Below are positions 1 to 6,474 of a stretch of 10,410 nt of DNA, piece after piece. This DNA is from Burkholderiaceae bacterium (lineage in GTDB: Bacteria > Pseudomonadota > Gammaproteobacteria > Burkholderiales > Burkholderiaceae_C). The stretch spans positions 1 to 10,410 of the forward strand of contig JAFMJA010000077.1 in the NCBI GenBank assembly GCA_017853735.1, written 5' to 3'. The notes below the pieces were generated by a model that did not search any database, was not told where the DNA came from, and saw only the letters and a program-made list of their open reading frames with translations. The position numbers were made by a program, and so were the translations under genes. The number at the start of each line of letters is the position of its first letter. Positions within the stretch are counted from its first letter, which is position 1.

Positions 1-495
1 CGAGGTTGGGGCAAGAAGGAAGATCAGGTCCAGTCCATGCTGCTTGAGCGCGGCAGCAAAGTCGGCGCATTCCTCAGGTGGGTAGTCCACCACCAACACA
101 CCATCCACCCCGGCAACTGCCGCATCTTTCACAAATGGGTTGTTTGCCTGTCCAGGATGCTGCTGGTTGTAACGCTCAATTGGATTGGCGTATCCCATGA
201 GCACTACCGGTGTACTCTGGTTGGTCTTGCGGAAGCTTCGGACCATGTCGAGCACCTGTCGCAATCCAACGCCAGCGGCCAAGGCCCTGTCGCCAGCCGC
301 CTGTATCACAGGGCCGTCGGCGCTGGGATCGGAGAAGGGCACCCCAAGTTCAATCACATCTGCGCCAGCAGACACCATGCCATGCATCAGTTCTGGCGTG
401 ATATCGGGATACGGGAAACCAGCGGTGACGAAGGGAATCAGCGCTTTGCGCTGCTGGGCGCGCAGACTTGCAAAAGTGGTGGCGATACGACTCAT
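1..495 (-). CDS. trpA: Tryptophan synthase alpha chain (partial, 3' end missing)
   Basis: Cleaves indole-3-glycerol phosphate to indole and glyceraldehyde 3-phosphate and passes indole through a tunnel to TrpB. The first 165 codons are present; the rest lies beyond the left edge. The start is MSRIATTFASLRAQQRKALI, followed by PFVTAGFPYPD. The catalytic residues E49 (VIELGVPFSDP) and D60 (SADGPVIQ) are present and fall at exactly the E. coli positions. VLMGYANPIERY and GVDGVLVVDYPPEE are further TIM-barrel blocks. The visible part has no frameshift or stop. The ATG overlaps the trpB stop (ATGA), the usual arrangement for equal production of the two subunits. Confidence 0.96.
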   Translation of the reverse strand, partial: MSRIATTFASLRAQQRKALIPFVTAGFPYPDITPELMHGMVSAGADVIELGVPFSDPSADGPVIQAAGDRALAAGVGLRQVLDMVRSFRKTNQSTPVVLMGYANPIERYNQQHPGQANNPFVKDAAVAGVDGVLVVDYPPEECADFAAALKQHGLDLIFLLAPTS

Positions 496-1778
496 TTTTT
501 AATCTCGATCATTCGTTCCACTCCGCCCTTGACAGATTGGCCCTGGCAACTGGGGCGACAATAAAAGTCGGCGCCACTCAGATCAGCCACTGTGCCAATA
601 TCTTTGTCGCCCCTGCCAGACAGATTGATCAGGATAGATTGGTCGCTTCGCATGGACTTGGCAAGTTTCATGGCATGGGCGATCGCGTGGCTGGATTCCA
701 GGGCCGGGATGATTCCCTCGGTACGGCAGGTGTAGTGAAACGCCTGCAATGCCTCCTGGTCCGTGATGCCCACATACTCGGCCCGGCCAATGTCTTTGAG
801 ATAAGCGTGTTCGGGGCCGACACCGGGATAGTCCAGACCAGCGCTGATACTGTGCGTTTCGGTGACCTGGCCATCCTCATTTTGCAGCACATAGGTGCGG
901 TTGCCATGCAACACACCAGGGCTGCCGCGTTCTAGCGATGCCGAGTGCTTGCCGCTGTCGAGCCCTTCGCCAGCTGCTTCCACGCCAATCAGACGGGTCT
1001 GTGCATGCTGAATATAAGGATGGAAAATTCCCATGGCATTGCTGCCACCGCCCACCGCGGCCACCACCGCATCAGGCTGCTGATTTTTGCAACCCGCACG
1101 CGCGAGCATTTCGGGCATCTGTATCAGGCATTCCTTGCCAATCACGCTTTGAAAGTCACGTACCATCATCGGGTAGGGATGAGGACCAGCCACAGTGCCA
1201 ATGATGTAGAAGGTGTTGTCCACATTGGCCACCCAGTCGCGCATGGCCTCATTCAGCGCGTCCTTGAGTGTTTTTGAGCCCGACTCGACCGGCACCACCC
1301 GGGCTCCCAGCAGCTTCATGCGATAGACATTGGGGCTCTGCCGTTTGACATCCTCGATCCCCATGTAGACCACACACTCCAGGCCATAGCGCGCACAGAT
1401 GGTGGCAGTGGCGACGCCATGCTGACCAGCGCCCGTCTCGGCAATGATGCGCGTCTTACCCATGCGCCGCGCCAGCATGGCCTGGCCGATGGTGTTGTTG
1501 ATTTTGTGAGCACCGGTATGGTTCAGATCTTCGCGTTTGAGGAAGATCTGCGCACCACCCTGCTCCCGGCTCATGCGTGCAGCATGGTAGATCGGTGAGG
1601 GGCGACCAACAAAGTGCGTCAGTTCATCATTGAACTCCGCCAAAAATTCAGGTTCGTGCTGGTACTTGGCGTAAGCATCTTTGAGTTCATTGACCGCCTG
1701 GGTCAAGGTTTCGCTGATAAAGCTGCCGCCGTAAATTCCGAAATGACCCTTCGGATCGGGTTGATGGTATTCAAACAT
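492..1778 (-). CDS. trpB: Tryptophan synthase beta chain
   Basis: PLP enzyme that joins indole with serine to make tryptophan, acting in the alpha2-beta2 complex with TrpA in the cytoplasm. The 428 residues show the start YHQPDPKGHFGIYGGSFISETL, the PLP lysine K92 in HTGAHKINN, the catalytic glutamate E114 in AETGAGQHG, the PLP phosphate loop GGGSN (243-247) and the ring-nitrogen serine S387 in NLSGRGDKD. About 28 residues follow the point where the E. coli enzyme ends, including FYCRPSCQG with two cysteines. I choose the ATG at 1778 because it gives the family N-terminus; the frame is open upstream to a GTG at 1862 within trpF. The start overlaps the trpF stop by eight bases (ATGTTTGA), and the stop overlaps the trpA ATG (ATGA at 495-492). 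Both point to translational coupling. Confidence 0.97.
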   Translation of the reverse strand: MFEYHQPDPKGHFGIYGGSFISETLTQAVNELKDAYAKYQHEPEFLAEFNDELTHFVGRPSPIYHAARMSREQGGAQIFLKREDLNHTGAHKINNTIGQAMLARRMGKTRIIAETGAGQHGVATATICARYGLECVVYMGIEDVKRQSPNVYRMKLLGARVVPVESGSKTLKDALNEAMRDWVANVDNTFYIIGTVAGPHPYPMMVRDFQSVIGKECLIQMPEMLARAGCKNQQPDAVVAAVGGGSNAMGIFHPYIQHAQTRLIGVEAAGEGLDSGKHSASLERGSPGVLHGNRTYVLQNEDGQVTETHSISAGLDYPGVGPEHAYLKDIGRAEYVGITDQEALQAFHYTCRTEGIIPALESSHAIAHAMKLAKSMRSDQSILINLSGRGDKDIGTVADLSGADFYCRPSCQGQSVKGGVERMIEIKK

Positions 1779-2502
1779 GGGATTGATCAGCGGCCCGTAC
1801 AGCCGCGATGAACTGGTTGATCTTGACGGCGTCTTTGATGCCTTTGGCAGCCTCGACGCCACTACTTACATCCACGGCCAGTGATTTACAGCGTGGCCTT
1901 ACCTGCAAGATGCCATCGTTCACGTTTGCAGGCGTGAGCCCACCACTTAAGACGAGGTGAGAGTTGACGCTTGGTGGAAGAAGTGACCATTCAAATATTT
2001 TCCCGCCACCACCAAATCCTTCCGTCAGGGTATCCAGAAGAATGGCTTGGGCTGAAGAGTAATCAGAGACGTATTTTACGAGGTCAAATCCTTTGCCTGC
2101 TTCACCAGGCGGGATACGCGCAGCACGCAGAAAAGGACGACCCAGGGACAGCTTCAGGCACTCTGAGGGGGTTTCATCGCCATGGAACTGAAGGGTGGCG
2201 CCAGGAACCAGATCGATCGCCTTGCTGACCTGTTCGGCTGAGGCATTGACAAAAAGGAGAACGGGTGTGACGAAGGGAGGAAGGCGATTGGCGAGCGCTG
2301 CAGCTTTTTCGATCGCCACAAAGCGCGGGCTGTGTTCATAGAGGACCAGGCCAATCGCATCTGCCCCAGCTAGCACGGCAGCCTCGACATCCTGCTCGCG
2401 GGTCAGACCGCAAATCTTCACGCGGGTTCGTTGATTTGCAGTGCTTTGGATGCCCAGGTCCTGGGTCTGAGTCGATACGGTTTGGGAGGCGGGGGCGTTC
2501 AT
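1771..2502 (-). CDS. trpF: Phosphoribosylanthranilate isomerase
   Basis: Catalyses the Amadori rearrangement of N-(5'-phosphoribosyl)anthranilate to CdRP, the third step of tryptophan synthesis, as a cytoplasmic TIM barrel. The 243-residue protein shows RVKICGLTR (residues 27-35) with the catalytic cysteine C31, GLVLYEHSPRF (51-61), LQFHGDE (104-110), ILLDT with the general acid D157, VLSGGLTPANV (184-194) and AVDVSSGVE (209-217), the last two forming the phosphate site. About 26 residues rich in Ser, Thr and Gln precede the first barrel strand, which is longer than in most TrpF proteins. There is no other ATG before the barrel. The start ATG overlaps the truA stop and has no Shine-Dalgarno; the preceding CCACCTC even resembles the opposite strand of one. 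A TTG ten codons upstream is unlikely. The stop overlaps trpB by eight bases. Confidence 0.96.
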   Translation of the reverse strand: MNAPASQTVSTQTQDLGIQSTANQRTRVKICGLTREQDVEAAVLAGADAIGLVLYEHSPRFVAIEKAAALANRLPPFVTPVLLFVNASAEQVSKAIDLVPGATLQFHGDETPSECLKLSLGRPFLRAARIPPGEAGKGFDLVKYVSDYSSAQAILLDTLTEGFGGGGKIFEWSLLPPSVNSHLVLSGGLTPANVNDGILQVRPRCKSLAVDVSSGVEAAKGIKDAVKINQFIAAVRAADQSHV

Positions 2503-3305
2503 GAGGTGGCAGTACTCGCACAGGGTAGCCAATCATACGCAGACGTACGCTCAGGCAAGCCCCAGCGCAGATCGTAGCGTGGGCCCAAAAAATACAAGCC
2601 ATCTGCTGCAAAAGTGGGCGCGGCCGCATCGCGGCTGCGAGCGGCGATGACCTCGGCCATCCAGGCTGGGGGCTGTTTTCCCTGTCCGATGACCAGCAAG
2701 CATCCCATGATGTTACGGATCATATGGTGCAAGAAGGCGTTGGCTTCGAAGTCAAATCGCCAATATGCGCCTTGTTGGGAAATTTCAACTCGCATCAGAT
2801 TCTTGACCGGTGACAAGGCCTGACAAGCCGAAGCGCGCAAAGAGCTAAAGTCTCGCTCACCGAGCAAAAATGGAATGGCCTGCTGCATCCGACCCAGGTC
2901 CATGGGCTGGAAAACCCAGCCAGCGCGATGTGCTTCCAGGCTAGGCCGCACCGGGGACTCGAGCAGCACATAGGCATAGCGACGAGAACTGGCGCTGGCG
3001 CGGCAATGAAACTGCCCTGGCACGATCTGGGCCCAGTGCACGGAGATATCTTCGGGCAAATAACTGTTGGTGCCACGAACCCAGGCATGCGGTGTGCGTT
3101 CCACCTGGGTGTCGAAATGCACCACCTGCATCAGGGCATGCACGCCCGCATCGGTCCGGCCGGCGCACAGGGTAGGTATGCGCTCAGCATTGGTAAATTT
3201 ACCCAGGGCCATTTCAAGCTGGTCCTGAACCGTACGACCTGAGGGTTGGCTTTGCCAGCCGTCATAGGCCTGACCGCTGTAGCTCAGACCTAGCGCGACT
3301 CGCAT
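2499..3305 (-). CDS. truA: tRNA pseudouridine(38-40) synthase
   Basis: Converts uridines 38, 39 and 40 in the anticodon arm of many tRNAs to pseudouridine; a cytoplasmic homodimer that needs no cofactor. The 268 residues fit the family. The N-terminus MRVALGLSYSGQAYDGWQSQ is standard, and the catalytic aspartate is D52 in CAGRTDAGVHA. Further family blocks are SSRRYAYVLL (about 106-115), NAFLHHMIRNIMG (about 189-201) and FAADGLYFLG near the C-terminus. I start it at the ATG at 3305. A TTG 15 bases upstream (3320) is in frame and adds MHSPS, but neither start has a good Shine-Dalgarno. The gene begins 33 bases after fimV and its TGA overlaps the trpF ATG (ATGA at 2502-2499), so trpF translation is probably coupled to it. 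Confidence 0.96.
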   Translation of the reverse strand: MRVALGLSYSGQAYDGWQSQPSGRTVQDQLEMALGKFTNAERIPTLCAGRTDAGVHALMQVVHFDTQVERTPHAWVRGTNSYLPEDISVHWAQIVPGQFHCRASASSRRYAYVLLESPVRPSLEAHRAGWVFQPMDLGRMQQAIPFLLGERDFSSLRASACQALSPVKNLMRVEISQQGAYWRFDFEANAFLHHMIRNIMGCLLVIGQGKQPPAWMAEVIAARSRDAAAPTFAADGLYFLGPRYDLRWGLPERTSAYDWLPCASTATS

Positions 3306-3338
3306 GGACGGGCTATGCAAGGGTGTGGCATCTTTAGC

Positions 3339-5069
3339 CTATCCCAATTGCTGCTGAAGCTTTTTGGCCTGAAGGTACAAATCGCCCTGGGCCTCTGCCA
3401 TCATCTCTTCCAACAAGATGCGTGCGCCCTCCTTGTTGCCAAGTGCCATGCATTCCTCAGCCAAGGCTAATTTCACGCTCATCGCGTCCAAATCAGCAGG
3501 GGGGCGTGAGGGTGGAGTATCCAGATCCAGGTTGATGGTGCTCAGATCAAACGGAGTTGGCTGGAGGTCTGCGGAGGGTGACAACTTTTCGCCAGCACCT
3601 GGGGTGGGAGGCACCGAGTTCTCGGTGACGGGAGACGGTCCGGAAGAGGGGTCTGGCTGCTTGGGCGAGACGCTTTCGCGCAATACATCTTCAAGGCTTC
3701 CAGCTTCGGCCAGTGAGCGGCGTTGAACCTGAAAAAAGGCCAGGCTGGCCAATAAAACCACCAACAGGCCGGTGGCGATCAGCACTGCAGGCGATGACAC
3801 CAATCGGTCGATGAGGGCGGAAGGTCGATTGGCTTCAGGCTGGGGCAGTACATCAGGTGCTTTGGTGGCGTGCTCCTGGCTCCCCCCGGTGGGCAATCCG
3901 CTTTGGGCAATTTCAGCGCTGAGTTTCTTCAGGGCATCAATGTTTTTGCTTAATTCACTGGCCTGACGCTCGTCTTCCTGCTGGTTGCCTTTGACAACCA
4001 GATCATCTTCCTGACTTTTTTCCTTGACCTGAGCGTTGGACAGTGTGAGCTTGTCCGGGACTGGGGTGGTGCGCTTTTCTTCAACACGGGCTTGCAGGTC
4101 TCCGCTGCTGGCTCGTGCATTGTCGGATGGGGGGATTTGCGCCGTCCCTAGCGCCAGCTTGCGGCGGTATTCATTGAAGTCCTGGGTCTGTGCCCGAATC
4201 ATGTTGCTGGCCTGCTGGGCAGGAGTGCTCAAAGCCTGCTGGACATCTGGAACGGCAAGCACCGCGCCTGACTTGATACGGTTGACATTGGCATCGATGA
4301 ACGCATCCGGGTTGGCGTTGAGCAAGGCAAGCAGCATTTGATCCAGGGATACCTGGGCGGGCCGGATCGACTCGGCGATGGCGCCAGCGGTATCCCCAGA
4401 TTTGACGACCAAGCGTTTGGCCGCCGTAGCCGCAGTAGCCGGAGGTTTGGCGGGCGCAGCTTGGGCTGCCGGGCTGGCTGTGCTGCTTGCAGGCGCAGCA
4501 GGCGCAGGTGCCACCGGGGCCACCGGGGCCACCGGTGCCGCCGCCTGTGGTGAGGGCGGTGAAATTGTCGGGGCGGGCGCAATCATGGGCGCGCTTGCTG
4601 GCGGCTGCGGGGTTTGAGGCTGTAATTGTGGGGCAAGAGGTGGAGGCAAGGTTTGCAGCTTGCGGGTTGCCGGGACCAGAACGGTATAGCCACGTACGAC
4701 CCGATTGTCGGAGACGTGGGCTTCCACTATCAGGTCGACATAGGTGCTGCTGATAGGACGCTCACCCTGTAGCAAAAGAACGCTGCGCCCCCCTCTTTTC
4801 TGAAGAGTCACCTGCAAATTGTTCAGTTCTTGCAGGTAAAGCAATCCCGCCGCACGAAAAGTCGCAGGCGCAGCCAGCGCTGGCTTGATGGCGGCTGCAT
4901 CCTGATCGGTCAAGCCTGGCAGATCTATCTCGGCCTCCAGCGGCTCGCCCTGGGCAGATAGAACATCGATGCGGCCCAGCGCGAGCGCATGCACCGGGGC
5001 ACTGCCCACCACCATCAGTCCAACCAGGACCATGGTCACAGCAAATTGACAACTCAAATATCTGCGCAT
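3339..5069 (-). CDS. fimV: FimV-type LysM inner-membrane protein
   Basis: A 576-residue FimV-family protein. Family members bind peptidoglycan and organise polar assembly of type IV pili and type II secretion, and in Pseudomonas feed into cAMP signalling. In order: signal peptide (residues 1-28, MRRYLSCQF... ending PVHA); the FimV N-terminal domain starting LALGRIDVLSAQGEPLEAEIDL (about 29-136); a Pro/Ala-rich linker (about 142-217) with PVA repeats; a LysM domain (about 219-274, starting LVVKSGDTAGAIAESI); a charged, probably coiled-coil stretch (about 350-390); one membrane segment (428-447, AVLIATGLLVVLLASLAFFQ); an acidic, Pro/Ser-rich cytoplasmic part; and the FimV C-terminal motif (about 527-576, containing KLALAEECMALGNKEGARILLEEMM). 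It is shorter than Pseudomonas FimV (over 900 residues), mainly because the cytoplasmic region is brief. The ATG at 5069 is chosen because it gives the signal peptide; the frame stays open upstream to a GTG inside asd. Confidence 0.9.
   Translation of the reverse strand: MRRYLSCQFAVTMVLVGLMVVGSAPVHALALGRIDVLSAQGEPLEAEIDLPGLTDQDAAAIKPALAAPATFRAAGLLYLQELNNLQVTLQKRGGRSVLLLQGERPISSTYVDLIVEAHVSDNRVVRGYTVLVPATRKLQTLPPPLAPQLQPQTPQPPASAPMIAPAPTISPPSPQAAAPVAPVAPVAPAPAAPASSTASPAAQAAPAKPPATAATAAKRLVVKSGDTAGAIAESIRPAQVSLDQMLLALLNANPDAFIDANVNRIKSGAVLAVPDVQQALSTPAQQASNMIRAQTQDFNEYRRKLALGTAQIPPSDNARASSGDLQARVEEKRTTPVPDKLTLSNAQVKEKSQEDDLVVKGNQQEDERQASELSKNIDALKKLSAEIAQSGLPTGGSQEHATKAPDVLPQPEANRPSALIDRLVSSPAVLIATGLLVVLLASLAFFQVQRRSLAEAGSLEDVLRESVSPKQPDPSSGPSPVTENSVPPTPGAGEKLSPSADLQPTPFDLSTINLDLDTPPSRPPADLDAMSVKLALAEECMALGNKEGARILLEEMMAEAQGDLYLQAKKLQQQLG
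4510..4536. repeat. Three 9-base tandem repeats inside fimV
   Basis: The unit GCCACCGGG occurs three times head to tail (the last copy ends in T instead of G). On the coding strand it encodes Pro-Val-Ala three times in the linker before the LysM domain. A length change by whole units would keep the reading frame. Confidence 0.8.
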
Positions 5070-5082
5070 GCCAGCAATGGAG

Positions 5083-6216
5083 TTAACCGGCTTGGAGCAA
5101 GATGCGCAGCATGCGCCGCAAGGGCTCGGCCGCACCCCACAGCAACTGGTCGCCAACAGTGAAGGCACCCAGATAGTCCTGGCCCATGGCCAATTTGTGC
5201 AAGCGGCCCACCGGCACTGCCAAAGTGCCAGTCACTGCAGCAGGGGTCAGTTCGCGTTCAGTGGCCTCGCGCTGGTTGGGGATCACCTTGGCCCAGGCAT
5301 GAGCCCCCGCCAGAATCGACTCGATTTCCTGCAAAGGCACATCCTTTTTCAGCTTGACGGTCAGTCCCTGCGAGTGGCAACGCATTGCACCCACACGCAC
5401 GCACAAGCCATCAATCGGAATGCTACCGGGCTGACGAAAGGCCGGGTTGCCCAAAATCTTGTTGCATTCTGCGCCGCCCTTCCATTCTTCCTTGCTCTGG
5501 CCATGCTCGACAGGCACGTCAATCCAGGGAATCAGGCTGCCTGCCAGGGCGGTGTGACGGAAATTCTGAGTCGGAAAGCTGTCGCTTCGCATGGTCGCGC
5601 TGACCTTGCGGTCAATCTCCAGAATGGCCGAAGCGGGGTCAGCCAACTCTGGCTTGACCGCATCGTGCAGGGCCCCCATCTGTTGCAGCAGTTCACGCAT
5701 GTTCTGCGCCCCCGCGCCCGAGGCTGCCTGGTAGGTCATGGCACTGACCCACTCGACCAAGTTGGCCTGGAACAGGCCGCCCATGGCCATCAGCATCAGG
5801 CTGACAGTGCAGTTCCCACCAATCCAGTCACGCCCACCCTGGGCCAGCGCCTGGTCAATCACGTGGCGGTTGACCGGGTCGAGGATGATTACGGCTTGAT
5901 CGGCCATACGCAGGGTCGAGGCCGCGTCAATCCAGTGCCCCTTCCAGCCGGTAGCCCGCAGCTTGGGGTACACCTCCTTGGTGTAATCACCACCCTGGCA
6001 GGTGATGATGATGTCGCACTTCTGCAGTTCCTCAATGCGGTTGGCGTCCTTGAGGGAATTCTCGCTCTTGGCCATGGCTGGCGCTTTGCCGCCAGCGTTG
6101 GAGGTGGAAAAGAAGACCGGCTCGATCAGGTCGAAATCTTTTTCTTGCACCATGCGCTCGAGCAGCACAGAGCCAACCATGCCACGCCAGCCGACCAGAC
6201 CTACCAACTTGCTCAT
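5083..6216 (-). CDS. asd: Aspartate-semialdehyde dehydrogenase
   Basis: Catalyses NADPH-dependent reduction of aspartyl phosphate to aspartate semialdehyde in the cytoplasm, the branch point to diaminopimelate/lysine, threonine and methionine. It is therefore also needed for peptidoglycan. The 377 residues match the longer Gram-negative (E. coli-type) Asd. The Rossmann start is VGLVGWRGMVGSVLLERM (residues 5-22). The catalytic cysteine is C136 in GGNCTVSLML, followed by Q163 in TYQAASGAGAQNM. R274 and the general base H281 lie in the segment LCVRVGAMRCHSQG; these correspond to C135, Q162, R267 and H274 of the E. coli enzyme. The gene is intact. Only 13 bases separate its stop from the fimV ATG, so the two are almost certainly on the same transcript. 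Confidence 0.97.
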   Translation of the reverse strand: MSKLVGLVGWRGMVGSVLLERMVQEKDFDLIEPVFFSTSNAGGKAPAMAKSENSLKDANRIEELQKCDIIITCQGGDYTKEVYPKLRATGWKGHWIDAASTLRMADQAVIILDPVNRHVIDQALAQGGRDWIGGNCTVSLMLMAMGGLFQANLVEWVSAMTYQAASGAGAQNMRELLQQMGALHDAVKPELADPASAILEIDRKVSATMRSDSFPTQNFRHTALAGSLIPWIDVPVEHGQSKEEWKGGAECNKILGNPAFRQPGSIPIDGLCVRVGAMRCHSQGLTVKLKKDVPLQEIESILAGAHAWAKVIPNQREATERELTPAAVTGTLAVPVGRLHKLAMGQDYLGAFTVGDQLLWGAAEPLRRMLRILLQAG

Positions 6217-6223
6217 CTCAGGG

Positions 6224-6229
6224 CCCTTT
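6224..6229 (-). promoter_or_regulatory. Likely ribosome binding site of asd
   Basis: AAAGGG on the minus strand, seven bases before the asd ATG at 6216. It is a moderate Shine-Dalgarno match that supports the chosen start. Confidence 0.5.
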
Positions 6230-6245
6230 CAAATTCAAATACAGT

Positions 6246-6284
6246 GCCAGACCTGAGGCTTGTCCGGCTCGTCTGGCCGGCAAG
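6246..6284. repeat. Two mutually exclusive inverted repeats before asd
   Basis: The arms are GCCAGAC (6246-6252) with GTCTGGC (6271-6277), and CTTG-T-CCGGC (6259-6268) with GCCGG-CAAG (6276-6284). They lie 30 to 70 bases before the asd start and cannot form at the same time. This is the geometry expected of an RNA switch or attenuator, but neither has a U-tract, so a role in translation or mRNA stability is as likely as none. The lysine riboswitch known upstream of asd in Firmicutes is not recognisable here. Confidence 0.3.
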
Positions 6285-6474
6285 GGCACACGACGAACCT
6301 CAGCCGGATCAGGCCTTAATCGTTGTGGGTTTGAAAAATACTGCGCGTGCCGCCCCGTTTGCCTGGACGGCAAGTACGGTGTTCAAATGCAACGGGCGGA
6401 AGGCAGACATAACCTGCATTGTAATAGATGGGTGGTCCTTATTGGCCCACCACCTCGTGGGGTTCAGGAGGGTT

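Larger units (their letters stand above)
6217..6474. other. Structured leuB-asd intergenic spacer, no convincing gene
   Basis: This is the longest non-coding stretch in the window. Near the leuB end two competing hairpins share one arm: GGTGGT (6431-6436) can pair with ACCACC (6449-6454), or CCCAC (6446-6450) with GTGGG (6457-6461). Near the asd end, GCCAGAC (6246-6252) can pair with GTCTGGC (6271-6277). Alternatively, CTTG-T-CCGGC (6259-6268) can pair with GCCGG-CAAG (6276-6284); the two pairings use overlapping bases and exclude each other. No U-tract follows any of them on the minus strand, so none is a standard terminator. I see no convincing -35/-10 pair. A 36-residue frame at 6309-6419 has no ribosome binding site and no recognisable product. 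The spacer may hold the asd promoter or a leader, but this is inference. Confidence 0.4.

Noticed and set aside
37..564. A 175-codon plus-strand frame opposite trpA
   Set aside because: It is codon-aligned antisense to trpA, whose minus-strand product has E49 and D60 and a full family match.
1779..1862. GTG start giving a 456-residue TrpB
   Set aside because: The extra 28 residues overlap coding sequence of trpF and resemble no TrpB N-terminus; the ATG at 1778 gives the standard start.
2503..2532. TTG start giving a longer TrpF
   Set aside because: The ATG at 2502 overlaps the truA stop as ATGA, a typical coupled start, and the extra ten residues add nothing recognisable.
5070..5168. GTG start giving a 609-residue FimV
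   Set aside because: It would place 33 cysteine-rich residues before the signal peptide and overlap the asd 3' end; the ATG at 5069 gives a proper signal peptide.
6309..6419. A 36-residue minus-strand ORF in the leuB-asd spacer
   Set aside because: There is no Shine-Dalgarno, no known product and no sequence feature that separates it from chance at this length.
6431..6461. Hairpins after leuB as a terminator
   Set aside because: The stems are short and no run of U follows on the minus strand, so they do not meet the intrinsic terminator pattern.
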